NCBI RefSeq assembly: GCF_015057245.1
Contig: NZ_SVET01000010.1
Coordinates: forward strand, 1 to 64,000
Direction of reading: 5' to 3'
From: Pseudobutyrivibrio ruminis
GTDB taxonomy: Bacteria; Bacillota; Clostridia; Lachnospirales; Lachnospiraceae
Length of the DNA stretch: 64,000 nt
The notes below the pieces were generated by a model. It was not told the origin of the DNA. It ran no database searches and saw nothing but the letters and a program-made list of their open reading frames with translations. Shown here piece after piece: positions 1 through 7,404 of the stretch (positions are counted from its first letter, which is position 1; every line of letters begins with the position of its first letter). The translations under genes and the position numbers were made by a program.

Positions 1-27
1 ATACTAATAGATCGAAGGTTTATTCTA
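1..27 (+). rRNA. 3' end of 23S rRNA (partial)
   Basis: The first bases, reading ACTAATAGATCGAAGG, match from memory the conserved 3' terminus of clostridial 23S rRNA (ACTAATAGRTCGAGG). The exact end is uncertain by several bases. The next recognisable gene is tRNA-Asn at 95, and no 5S rRNA fits in the gap. Confidence 0.6.
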
Positions 28-94
28 AAAAGAAGATATGTAGTATCGGAATACTGTGTGAAGTTTTGAGGTTGCTAGTCAACCAAATTAATAT

Positions 95-167
95 TCCTCA
101 ATAGCTCAGTTGGTAGAGCACTCGGCTGTTAACCGAGTTGTCGTAGGTTCGAGTCCTACTTGGGGAG
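95..167 (+). tRNA. tRNA-Asn (GTT)
   Basis: A 73-nt cloverleaf with acceptor TCCTCAA pairing to TTGGGGA, anticodon arm CTCGG-CTGTTAA-CCGAG (anticodon GTT) and a GGTTCGAGTCC T-arm. CCA is not encoded. First tRNA of an eight-gene cluster behind the 23S end. Confidence 0.96.
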
Positions 168-172
168 CTGAT

Positions 173-244
173 GGCTCCGTGGTCAAGCGGTTAAGACATC
201 GCCCTTTCACGGCGGTAACACGGGTTCAATTCCCGTCGGAGTCA
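173..244 (+). tRNA. tRNA-Glu (TTC)
   Basis: A 72-nt cloverleaf with acceptor GGCTCCG/CGGAGTC and anticodon loop CTTTCAC (anticodon TTC). It lies 5 bp after tRNA-Asn, so the two are surely co-transcribed. Confidence 0.96.
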
Positions 245-265
245 CTTGCCTTTGGCAAACAATAA

Positions 266-338
266 GCCGATGTGGCTCAATTGGCAGAGCAGCTGATTTG
301 TAATCAGCAGGTTATCGGTTCGAGTCCGATCATCGGCT
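266..338 (+). tRNA. tRNA-Thr (TGT)
   Basis: A 73-nt cloverleaf with acceptor GCCGATG/CATCGGC and anticodon arm CTGAT-TTGTAA-ATCAG (anticodon TGT). A second threonine tRNA (GGT) lies at 48994-49065. Confidence 0.95.
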
Positions 339-401
339 TTTTTCTATTGAGTAGAAAGAGGCCAATTTTTTTTATAAGGGTCTTGCTTGTATACACAATA
401 T

Positions 402-475
402 GGACCTTTAGCTCAGTTGGTTAGAGCAACCGGCTCATAACCGGTCGGTCCAGGGTTCGAGTCCCTGAGGGTCCA
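402..475 (+). tRNA. tRNA-Met (CAT), elongator type
   Basis: A 74-nt cloverleaf with acceptor GGACCTT/AGGGTCC and anticodon arm ACCGG-CTCATAA-CCGGT. It lacks the GGG/CCC anticodon-stem pairs of an initiator tRNA, so elongator Met is preferred. A lysidine-modified Ile(CAT) tRNA cannot be fully excluded. Confidence 0.9.
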
Positions 476-495
476 CTTTCTATAAAATATAATAT

Positions 496-569
496 GGCCT
501 CATGGCTCAGTTGGTTAGAGCGCCGCCCTGTCACGGCGGAGGTCGAGGGTTCAAGTCCCTCTGGGGTCG
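496..569 (+). tRNA. tRNA-Asp (GTC)
   Basis: A 74-nt cloverleaf with acceptor GGCCTCA/TGGGGTC (wobble pairs) and anticodon GTC within CCGCC-CTGTCAC-GGCGG. Confidence 0.95.
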
Positions 570-591
570 TTTCCAGTTCTATATTATTTGT

Positions 592-664
592 GGGATCTTA
601 GCTCAGCTGGGAGAGCATCTGCCTTACAAGCAGGGGGTCACAGGTTCGAGCCCTGTAGGTCCCA
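592..664 (+). tRNA. tRNA-Val (TAC)
   Basis: A 73-nt cloverleaf with acceptor GGGATCT/AGGTCCC and anticodon TAC within CTGCC-TTACAA-GCAGG. Confidence 0.95.
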
Positions 665-691
665 TTCACAATCATTAATTTGATTGTAGAT

Positions 692-775
692 GCCGTAGTG
701 GCGGAACTGGCAGACGCGCGGGACTTAAAATCCCGTGGTGGCGACATCGTACCGGTTCGATTCCGGTCTACGGCA
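692..775 (+). tRNA. tRNA-Leu (TAA)
   Basis: An 84-nt class II tRNA with a long variable arm, acceptor GCCGTAG/CTACGGC and anticodon loop CTTAAAA (anticodon TAA). It differs from the Leu(CAA) gene at 60379-60462 that hosts the integrated element. Confidence 0.95.
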
Positions 776-805
776 TTCACTCTTTTGAGTGAAACTGAAT
801 ATTGT

Positions 806-879
806 GTGTGTGTAGCTCAGCTGGATAGAGCACTTGGCTACGGACCAAGGTGTCGGGGGTTCGAATCCTCTCACGCACG
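806..879 (+). tRNA. tRNA-Arg (ACG)
   Basis: A 74-nt cloverleaf with acceptor GTGTGTG/CACGCAC and anticodon loop CTACGGA (ACG, read as ICG). It is the last tRNA of the cluster. Eleven bases of its 3' end recur at 1017-1027. Confidence 0.95.
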
Positions 880-891
880 CTAAATTAAAAG

Positions 892-923
892 AAAAAGAGA
901 TAGGTTTTACCTATCTCTTTTTT
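892..923 (+). terminator. Terminator of the rRNA/tRNA cluster
   Basis: A perfect 14-bp stem (892-905 with 909-922) whose 3' arm ends in a run of T, 13 bp after tRNA-Arg. It is a strong intrinsic terminator for the cluster. Confidence 0.9.
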
Positions 924-930
924 CTTTTAA

Positions 931-1027
931 CTCACCGGCAGGTCGAATTCGAACAGGTTCGAACTCTCGCCTGCCGGCTCGGTCGGCGCTAAACGACGTC
1001 CACTGGACGTCAGCGCCCTCTCACGCA
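931..1027. repeat. GC-rich structured island behind tRNA-Arg
   Basis: This 97-bp stretch is far richer in G+C than its surroundings. It folds as two hairpins: CCGGCAGG (935-942) with CCTGCCGG (970-977), and GGCGCT...GACGTCC-ACT-GGACGTC-AGCGCC (985-1017). It ends with an 11-bp copy (1017-1027) of the tRNA-Arg 3' end (867-877). No ORF or terminator T-run is present. It may be a mobile repeat, an old attachment-site duplication or a structured RNA. The rest of 880-1148 shows nothing else clear. Confidence 0.5.
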
Positions 1028-1148
1028 TGGTATTTTTGGCGAAATCCTTATTATAATCATATACAGCTAACATTGACAGTGTTTATATGATGTGATAAAA
1101 CTGTACTATAAGCTGTAGTACAGTCTAGAACATATGGGGAATTGAAGT

Positions 1149-2132
1149 ATGAGAATAATTGGCTTTTTCTTGTGGTTAATACAGGGGATATTGTTATTGG
1201 CTTTGACCATGTTATGCCTTATGGCGATTGACTATTATGTTAGTCCAGATTGGTTATACAATGACAATATTGTCTTTTTTATTTTAGGTCTAGTTTTTTT
1301 TATTCATTTTATATTTGGAATTAAAAGAAGTAACAAGAGACATATAAAGAAGCAAACATATGAAGATATATTTTATGATGAGTATCAGCCAGTAAAAACT
1401 CATCACCTACATACTAAGAAGCCTAATTATATTCGTCAATCCTTCTTGGCCTGTTCTTTAGTAGCTTTACTGCTAATTGGATTCTGCGTTCATAACATTT
1501 CAAAACAGGATGATTTAGACGGGGTGCCAGATAATGTTATCGAGTTTGGTGAGAAGTATCCTGAAGCAGAGGAATACGTTAAGAATTTCAATAAATATGC
1601 ATATGCTGATCTTGACATGGATGTGTCAGATGAAATGTCAAAGAAAGACATTCCTCTTTTTATCCAGTGGGATAAAAGATGGGGATATAAAAACTATGGC
1701 GCTAATTACGTAGGTGTAGCAGGTTGTGGGCCTACATGTCTTGCAATGGTTGTTTGTGGATTAGAGCAAGATGCAGATATAAATCCATATGTTGTTGCAG
1801 AATATGCATCAGACAAGGGATACTATACATATGGTCAGGGAACATCTTGGGATATTATGACAGAAGGTGCGCGGCATTACGGACTGAGCGTTTCTAGTGG
1901 AAATGTTTCTTCGGAATATATTACAGACAATTTGTCCAGCGAAACGCCTATGATTTGCTCAATGTCACCAGGAGATTTTACAAAAACAGGGCATTTTATT
2001 GTATTAACTGGAATAGATTCAAACGGAAAAATCATTGTAAATGATCCAAACAGTCCTAAGAATAGTAACAAACACTGGGATGTAAATACATTAGTATCCC
2101 AAATGAAGAGTGTTTGGAAATATAATATATAG
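1149..2132 (+). CDS. Membrane-anchored C39-like cysteine peptidase
   Basis: This 327-aa protein begins with two hydrophobic segments (about residues 4-25 and 36-54), then a basic linker, a third hydrophobic segment (about 98-115) and a C-terminal papain-like domain. The domain has the Peptidase_C39_2 layout: Q-W-D-x-R-W-G before the nucleophile motif GCGPTCLAM (Cys about 196), a later GHFIVLTG with the catalytic His, and the NDPN motif. Family members cleave peptides outside the membrane, but the substrate here is unknown. No ABC exporter is adjacent, so bacteriocin processing is not supported. The start follows GGGGAA at 1136-1141. A lipoprotein gene follows 19 bp downstream and is likely co-transcribed. 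Confidence 0.8.
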   Translation: MRIIGFFLWLIQGILLLALTMLCLMAIDYYVSPDWLYNDNIVFFILGLVFFIHFIFGIKRSNKRHIKKQTYEDIFYDEYQPVKTHHLHTKKPNYIRQSFLACSLVALLLIGFCVHNISKQDDLDGVPDNVIEFGEKYPEAEEYVKNFNKYAYADLDMDVSDEMSKKDIPLFIQWDKRWGYKNYGANYVGVAGCGPTCLAMVVCGLEQDADINPYVVAEYASDKGYYTYGQGTSWDIMTEGARHYGLSVSSGNVSSEYITDNLSSETPMICSMSPGDFTKTGHFIVLTGIDSNGKIIVNDPNSPKNSNKHWDVNTLVSQMKSVWKYNI

Positions 2133-2151
2133 TTCAATTGGAGGGGAAGAG

Positions 2152-2820
2152 ATGAAAAAATTACTCGTATGCTTTCTGTGTGGTTTATTATTGGTCGGCT
2201 GTGGACAGTCCAACACAGATAACACATCAGAATTAGAAAACTCAGAGGAGACTAATCAGGTACAAGAATCAGTTGAAAGTGAACCAGAAGAGTCAGAAGA
2301 AACAACTGAAGTAGAGTCTGAAATAGCTGAATATCCATTAAACTTAGATATATCAGGATGTGATACATTTACTCAGATTGTAGACACAGTTCTTGAGCCA
2401 GGAATGGGCTATACAAACGAAACAATCGGTGATACAGACGCTTTGTTAGTATGCACATTTGCTTACGATAATATGGATGGCAATATGGCTGCTATAGATT
2501 CAGCAATATATGTGTACAATGATGGCGTGCCAGAGTGTATTGGAAATGTATCCTCTATAGGCACAGCTTATCCACTTGCAGTTAAAGATGGTTATTTATA
2601 TGTTGGAATCTATCATGGAACTGCAAAATATACTATTGAAGATAATGAGTTAATTGAGGTTGAGTCTTCATGGATAGAATATGATGATGAGGGTAACGAA
2701 GAATTCTATTACCATGAGGTGGCAGGGGAAGAAACAAAATCAGAAAGCTCTGACATAGTAGACAGCATTCAGAATGAATATGATGAAGCTACAATACTTA
2801 ATTTTGACGTAATTCAATAA
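2152..2820 (+). CDS. Predicted lipoprotein with acidic linker
   Basis: A 222-aa protein with a type II signal peptide and lipobox LLLVGCG. Cys18 would be the lipidated residue. A Glu/Ser-rich linker (about residues 25-60) precedes a small globular domain of unknown family. I chose the ATG at 2152 because GGAGGGGAAG lies just upstream and the lipoprotein signal starts there. The longer reading from 2110 would overlap the preceding gene. It probably sits on the outer face of the membrane with the C39-like peptidase. No enzymatic motif was recognised. Confidence 0.75.
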   Translation: MKKLLVCFLCGLLLVGCGQSNTDNTSELENSEETNQVQESVESEPEESEETTEVESEIAEYPLNLDISGCDTFTQIVDTVLEPGMGYTNETIGDTDALLVCTFAYDNMDGNMAAIDSAIYVYNDGVPECIGNVSSIGTAYPLAVKDGYLYVGIYHGTAKYTIEDNELIEVESSWIEYDDEGNEEFYYHEVAGEETKSESSDIVDSIQNEYDEATILNFDVIQ

Positions 2821-2832
2821 TGGGATAAAGAG

Positions 2833-2858
2833 AAGCGCTGGCAATGCCAGCGCTTTTT
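2833..2858 (+). terminator. Intrinsic terminator
   Basis: The stem AAGCGCTGGC (2833-2842) pairs with GCCAGCGCTT (2846-2855) over a 3-nt loop and continues into a T-run. It ends the 1149-2820 operon. Confidence 0.9.
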
Positions 2859-2897
2859 ATATTGTAAAAGAAAAATGAAGTTATTATCTAGTAGTTA

Positions 2898-4289
2898 TTA
2901 TTTGCTCTGTTCCGCAAGCCATGACCACATATTTATGCCATCTTCTTCACATTCATTGTTGAAGAAGTACAACCATGACCAGTGACCCATGTATTGGTAT
3001 GCTTCACCGTCTTCGCCAGTAAAGCGGCCAGTTGTATCATGTACATCGTCAAATACTGAAGAATGAACATTAGCACCTATTGCTTCGAGTCGTTCGATTG
3101 TTGGAATTTCAAAGTCTTCTGGAACAACAGTTGTATCGTTTTTAGCATATATGAACCAGATTGGTAAATCTTTTAGTGATGAAATCTGTGCATCTGTAAT
3201 ACCGCTATCGGCATAAGCTTCACAGATTGGGAAAGCAGCTGCAAAATAATCAGGATAATTCATAATCATATCCATTGTCATATAGCCACCATTTGAGCAT
3301 CCTCCAATATAAATACGATTTGTATCGATATTAGGATTAGATGCAACGTATTCATCTATAAGGCCTTTTAATGTTTCAAGGTAAACAGAGTCTGTACCAG
3401 GATTATCGGCCCAATCTCCATTTTCATTATAAGTAAGCCAGAAGGTATCTGTTTGAGGTGTAAGTACATAAGCTCCACCCATTACTTCTTGAAATTCATC
3501 GGAATATAAAGCTGTTACTTCGTTGCCTAATACAGCGATTTCGTTTTGTGTACCACCTTCTCCTGCACCATGAATCCAAATAACAAGTGGGTGTTTATTT
3601 CCGTCATCTTCTGGAGCATAAGAACCATATGTCAGTGTATACTTGTCATCTGAATATGTTCCTGTTAAATCAACGTTTTCAAGTTGAGGATAAATCGAAC
3701 CATCTAAAGATAAATCAATAGCCGAGTCAATTGTGACATCAGAAATATCAGCTCCATCTGCACTCTTTAAAGTTTGACCATCATTTAATGTAACATCCAA
3801 TTCATAAGGTGAGCACACAGTGTTTTGCCAAGTGAAAACATCGTAGCAGAATGGGTTACCCTCATCTGGACTATAAGATAGTTCAAGGGCAACATATTCA
3901 GATGAATCAGTTTTGTTTCCATTCTCATCACAGGTGTAGGCATCTAATACGGTCCTATCTGCAGTTGCTGTAATGTGTTCTGAAGGATCACCTTCAAAGT
4001 TTTCATCCATAAGTGCGGCATAGTTGAATGATTCTTTGGTTTCAGATACAGAAAATGTATCAGCCGATACTGATGAAGAATCAATTGAATCATTAAAGTG
4101 AATTATTGTAGTAGTTACCGCTGGGCCCCAATCATCACCAACTACTACAGCTTTTTGTGTTCCAGTTAATGAAACTGGAGTGTTTGCATCGACTGTGGCA
4201 TCACTGTTTGAAGATTCAGTTGTACCACAACCCACAAGACCGAAGACACACAATGATGCCATCAGTAGAGAAATAGTTTTTTTCCTCAT
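2898..4289 (-). CDS. Exported lipoprotein esterase, alpha/beta hydrolase
   Basis: A 463-aa protein with a lipoprotein signal peptide (lipobox FGLVGCG). Residues of about 45-200 resemble the Ig-like N-terminal domain of EstA-type esterases. The C-terminal half is an alpha/beta hydrolase related to PHB-depolymerase/feruloyl-type esterases. It has an oxyanion strand IWIHGAGEGG, a nucleophile elbow GGCSNGG (GxSxG) and a late VHD segment that supplies the catalytic His. It probably releases ester-linked groups from polysaccharides or peptides at the cell surface. The start at 4289 is set by GGGAGGA 8 bp upstream and by the signal peptide. The longer frame upstream adds a poor N-terminus. It is a single gene, convergent with 2152-2820. 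Confidence 0.8.
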   Translation of the reverse strand: MRKKTISLLMASLCVFGLVGCGTTESSNSDATVDANTPVSLTGTQKAVVVGDDWGPAVTTTIIHFNDSIDSSSVSADTFSVSETKESFNYAALMDENFEGDPSEHITATADRTVLDAYTCDENGNKTDSSEYVALELSYSPDEGNPFCYDVFTWQNTVCSPYELDVTLNDGQTLKSADGADISDVTIDSAIDLSLDGSIYPQLENVDLTGTYSDDKYTLTYGSYAPEDDGNKHPLVIWIHGAGEGGTQNEIAVLGNEVTALYSDEFQEVMGGAYVLTPQTDTFWLTYNENGDWADNPGTDSVYLETLKGLIDEYVASNPNIDTNRIYIGGCSNGGYMTMDMIMNYPDYFAAAFPICEAYADSGITDAQISSLKDLPIWFIYAKNDTTVVPEDFEIPTIERLEAIGANVHSSVFDDVHDTTGRFTGEDGEAYQYMGHWSWLYFFNNECEEDGINMWSWLAEQSK

Positions 4290-4427
4290 TGTAAAAATCC
4301 TCCCATATATTGATTGATAACAGAGTGAATAATAGCACAAATAAACACTGCAGATTTAGTTGACTGATAACTGGTTAAAATATAAGGATGATTGGTAAAA
4401 CAAAAAACTGATGCAATTCAATGGTAT

Positions 4428-4437
4428 GTGATATAAT
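4428..4437 (+). promoter_or_regulatory. Extended -10 promoter of msrA
   Basis: TGATATAAT (TATAAT at 4432-4437) is an extended -10 lying 30 bp before the msrA start. The -35 is weak (CTGATG around 4408). The leader carries a TGGAGG ribosome binding site. Confidence 0.6.
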
Positions 4438-4466
4438 TTCTACAGACTAGTTTTGGAGGTACAATC

Positions 4467-4952
4467 ATGAAAGCATATTTTGCAGGTGGATGTTTTTGGT
4501 GTGTGACACCAATTTATAAAATATATGGAGTGGACCAGGTTACATGTGGTTACTCAGGTGGTGATGAAGTAAATCCTACATATGAGGATGTTAAGGCACA
4601 AAAGACAGGACATAGGGAAACTATTGAATTGACATATGATCCAGCAAATGTGACCTATGATAAATTGCTTGATATTTATCTTGCAAACGTTGATCCATTT
4701 GACGGAGAGGGACAGTTCATTGATAAAGGTTTTTCTTATACATTAGCTATCTATTACAATTCTGATGAAGAAAAAGTTATTGCTGAAAAAAAGATAAAGG
4801 AGCTGGAGCAGGAGACAGGTAAGAAGGTTCAAATCTCCGTAGAAAAGTTTAAAAGCTTTTATGAGGCAGAGGAAGAACATCAGGATTATTATTTAAAAAA
4901 TCCGGAAGCCTTTGAAAAGGAGCTAATAGAAAGCGGTCGAAAGGAGTCATAA
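4467..4952 (+). CDS. msrA: Peptide-methionine (S)-S-oxide reductase MsrA
   Basis: This 161-aa protein reduces the S-epimer of methionine sulfoxide in proteins, with thioredoxin as the usual electron donor. The catalytic motif GCFWC is at residues 8-12, followed by the family signature GYSGG and the segment GHRETIEL. Length matches short MsrA enzymes. Of the C-terminal resolving cysteines found in some MsrA, none is evident, so recycling may rely on another thiol. GGAGG precedes the ATG. The HAD-like gene starts 2 bp after its stop, suggesting one transcript. Confidence 0.95.
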   Translation: MKAYFAGGCFWCVTPIYKIYGVDQVTCGYSGGDEVNPTYEDVKAQKTGHRETIELTYDPANVTYDKLLDIYLANVDPFDGEGQFIDKGFSYTLAIYYNSDEEKVIAEKKIKELEQETGKKVQISVEKFKSFYEAEEEHQDYYLKNPEAFEKELIESGRKES

Positions 4953-4954
4953 TT

Positions 4955-5455
4955 ATGCAGGAGAAGCTAAAAAAGATAAAGGTGTTGTTTGGTGATGTAG
5001 ATAACACACTTCTTTGCCTAAAAATGTACAACGAAGCTGGTAAAAGAATAGTTGGTTTTGAAGATGCTAACGACTGGCTTAAATATAATATAAACAATAA
5101 TGCTTACATCAAATGCCAGGCTCCTAGAGGAGTAAAGAATCTTATCGATGATTTACATTTTAATCATGGCGTTAAGATTTATGGCCTTACAGAATGTAGC
5201 AACTCTTTTGAATACAACTCAAAATATAACCGTCTGAGAGAGTGTTACCCAGGTGTTTTCGAGCATCATGGAGATTTGATTTCAACAGAAACACGTCATA
5301 AAAAAGTTCTCATAATGAAGATGATTGCAGAACGGGACGGCTACAATATGGACGAGATTATGTTTATAGATGATAGCTATACAGAAATTATGGAAGCTTT
5401 TGGAGCAGGAATCTTGGCCATGCATACCACAGAAGTTATGGAGCGATTCATGTAA
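4955..5455 (+). CDS. Small HAD-superfamily phosphatase
   Basis: A 166-aa haloacid dehalogenase-like protein. Motif I is DVDNT near residue 15, with the nucleophile and acid/base Asp pair. A middle segment reads YGLTECSN, and the acidic motif IDDSYTE lies near residue 142. The cap is small, which suggests a phosphatase acting on a small or extended substrate. The substrate cannot be told. AAGGAG lies 8 bp upstream. It is coupled to msrA by a 2-bp gap. An alternative is a phosphoglycolate-phosphatase-like repair enzyme. Confidence 0.75.
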   Translation: MQEKLKKIKVLFGDVDNTLLCLKMYNEAGKRIVGFEDANDWLKYNINNNAYIKCQAPRGVKNLIDDLHFNHGVKIYGLTECSNSFEYNSKYNRLRECYPGVFEHHGDLISTETRHKKVLIMKMIAERDGYNMDEIMFIDDSYTEIMEAFGAGILAMHTTEVMERFM

Positions 5456-5502
5456 TAAAGGTATTCCAAAACGGAATATAAGCTATACATAAATGAATAA
5501 CT

Positions 5503-5581
5503 AATACCCCTTAAATCTATTGAGATATATAAAGTATGACTATAAAATTTACTTTGTATGTTTTAAAGAATAAGGGGTATT
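5503..5581 (+). promoter_or_regulatory. Inverted repeat masking the ribosome binding site of the transporter operon
   Basis: Bases 5503-5513 (AATACCCCTTA) are the exact complement of 5571-5581 (TAAGGGGTATT), which contains the AAGGGG ribosome binding site. A T-run follows and includes the TTG start at 5585. Transcribed whole, this would act as a terminator or a switch that hides the binding site. A promoter-like TTGAGA (5520-5525), 17 bp, TAAAAT (5543-5548) lies in the loop. In that case the repeat may instead be a DNA operator. Confidence 0.5.
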
Positions 5582-5584
5582 TTT

Positions 5585-6526
5585 TTGGTATATATAATTA
5601 AAAGGGTATTACAGTTAATACCGATTCTGTTTGCAATTACATTTCTATCATTTGCAATGATGAGACTTGCAGGAAGCGATGTTGTTGAGCAGAAAATGTT
5701 GAACACAGGACAAGTCATTTCAGAGACGCAGTTAGATATGGCAAGGGAACAATTAGGACTTAATTCTCCCTTTTTAGTTCAATATTTTAGATGGCTTGGC
5801 AATTTACTTCACGGTGACATGGGCGTTAGTTATGTCTCGGGCAAAGATGTATTTGAGACATTTGTTTCAAAGCTTCCAGCCACAATACTGCTTACAGTCA
5901 CATCAATTGCACTTACAGTCATTATCTCCATTCCTCTTGGAGTTATATCAGCTGTATATCAAAACAAATTCATAGACTACGTTATTAGATTTTTTAGCTT
6001 TATTGGAAATAGTCTGCCTAACTTTTTCGTATCACTTGTGTTGATGTATTTCCTAGGAATCAAGTTAGGCTGGCTACCTATCATATCTAAAGATATAAAT
6101 AGCACAAGCATAATTATGCCAACTTTGACTTTGGCTATAGCTATGTCTTCAAAATACTTACGTCAGGTTCGTACAATTGTGTTGGACGAGCTAAGCAAGG
6201 ATTATATTGTTGGAGCCAAGGCAAGAGGTGTAAAGTTTTCAATTACACTCATGGGAAGCGTGCTTCGTGCCACACTTGTAACAATAATTACATTGTTGGC
6301 CTTATCCATTGGAAGTCTTTTGGGTGGAACAGCTATTGTGGAATCCATTTTCATGTGGGACGGAGTGGGAAAAATGGCAGTAGATGCAATAAATATGCGA
6401 GACTATCCTATCATTCAGGCGTATGTAATGTGGATGGCCATTATCTATGTGCTCGTTAATCTTATTACAGATTTATCATACAGATTCTTGGACCCAAGAA
6501 TTAGATTGGGGGATAGAGAATCATGA
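5585..6526 (+). CDS. ABC transporter permease, NikB/DppB type
   Basis: A 313-aa inner-membrane permease of the nickel/dipeptide/oligopeptide family, with about six membrane segments. The EAA-like loop reads DYIVGAKARGVKF (about residues 202-214), where it couples to the ATPases. The start is TTG at 5585, supported by AAGGGG at 5572-5577. The first methionine-like residues VYIIKRVLQLIPILF match the usual N-terminus of DppB/NikB. It is the first gene of a five-gene transporter operon and overlaps the next permease by 4 bp (ATGA). Confidence 0.9.
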   Translation: MVYIIKRVLQLIPILFAITFLSFAMMRLAGSDVVEQKMLNTGQVISETQLDMAREQLGLNSPFLVQYFRWLGNLLHGDMGVSYVSGKDVFETFVSKLPATILLTVTSIALTVIISIPLGVISAVYQNKFIDYVIRFFSFIGNSLPNFFVSLVLMYFLGIKLGWLPIISKDINSTSIIMPTLTLAIAMSSKYLRQVRTIVLDELSKDYIVGAKARGVKFSITLMGSVLRATLVTIITLLALSIGSLLGGTAIVESIFMWDGVGKMAVDAINMRDYPIIQAYVMWMAIIYVLVNLITDLSYRFLDPRIRLGDRES

Positions 6527-7347
6527 AAAAGAAAATCAAATTAATCATAATGAGTTGCTTAGTTTTTCTCGTTATTTGTATGGCAATTTTTGCAACATAT
6601 ATATGCCCCTATGACCCATATGAACAGGATTTGAGTGTTGCATATCAAGCTCCTGGTTTAGAGCACTTTATGGGAACAGATGCCTACGGAAGAGATATGT
6701 TTTCAAGGGTAATAATAGGAGGACAGGTAAGCATATTATCGACACTGGCTCTGGTAGCAATTATTGCAGTATTTGGCACAACCATAGGAATTATATGCGG
6801 ATACTTTGGTAATAAAGTTGATTTTGTTGTTATGAGAATATCAGATTTATGTCTTGCTTTCCCAGGATTAGTATTTGCTCTGGCAGTAGCAGCAATACTA
6901 GGTGGAGGTATCGTAAATGCGGTAATCGCACTTGCGGTTATAAGCTGGCCAAAGTATTCCAGGGTTGCCAGAGGACTTACATTATCCATAAAAGATAGCA
7001 CATATATTGAGGCTGCAAAACTGGCAGGAGATAATTCATTACAAATAATTAGCCGTCATGTGATTCCAAATATCATAGGTCCAATTATAGTGACAGCTAC
7101 ATTGGATATTGGAACTATGATGATGGAGATTGCAGGTTTATCCTTCTTGGGACTTGGGGCACAGCCACCTGTAGCAGAGTGGGGAAGTATGATGTCCAAT
7201 GGACGAAGCATGCTACAGACCTATCCATGGGTTGTATTGTCACCAGGAATTGCAATTTTTATTTCAGTTGTTATTTTCAATCTTTTTGGAGATACACTTC
7301 GTGATGCTATAGACCCTAAAAATATATCAGGATCGTTAAAGAAATAA
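6523..7347 (+). CDS. ABC transporter permease, NikC/DppC type
   Basis: The 274-aa partner permease. It has an N-terminal membrane segment and the extracytoplasmic signature GTDAYGRDMFSRVI, typical of DppC/NikC proteins. The EAA loop DSTYIEAAKLAGD lies near residue 165. It forms the membrane channel with the preceding permease and is translationally coupled to it by the ATGA overlap. Confidence 0.9.
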   Translation: MKKKIKLIIMSCLVFLVICMAIFATYICPYDPYEQDLSVAYQAPGLEHFMGTDAYGRDMFSRVIIGGQVSILSTLALVAIIAVFGTTIGIICGYFGNKVDFVVMRISDLCLAFPGLVFALAVAAILGGGIVNAVIALAVISWPKYSRVARGLTLSIKDSTYIEAAKLAGDNSLQIISRHVIPNIIGPIIVTATLDIGTMMMEIAGLSFLGLGAQPPVAEWGSMMSNGRSMLQTYPWVVLSPGIAIFISVVIFNLFGDTLRDAIDPKNISGSLKK

Positions 7348-7404
7348 AGAATTAGAAATTTCTTTAGTAAAGAAATTTTTAATATATAAAAAGGAGTATT
7401 TATA

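Noticed and set aside
28..94. 5S rRNA behind 23S
   Set aside because: The space is too short and shows no 5S features.
680..883. 67-codon frame across tRNA-Leu and tRNA-Arg
   Set aside because: It is made of tRNA sequence.
1149..2132. Bacteriocin ABC exporter peptidase
   Set aside because: There is no ABC or membrane transporter domain and no precursor peptide gene nearby.
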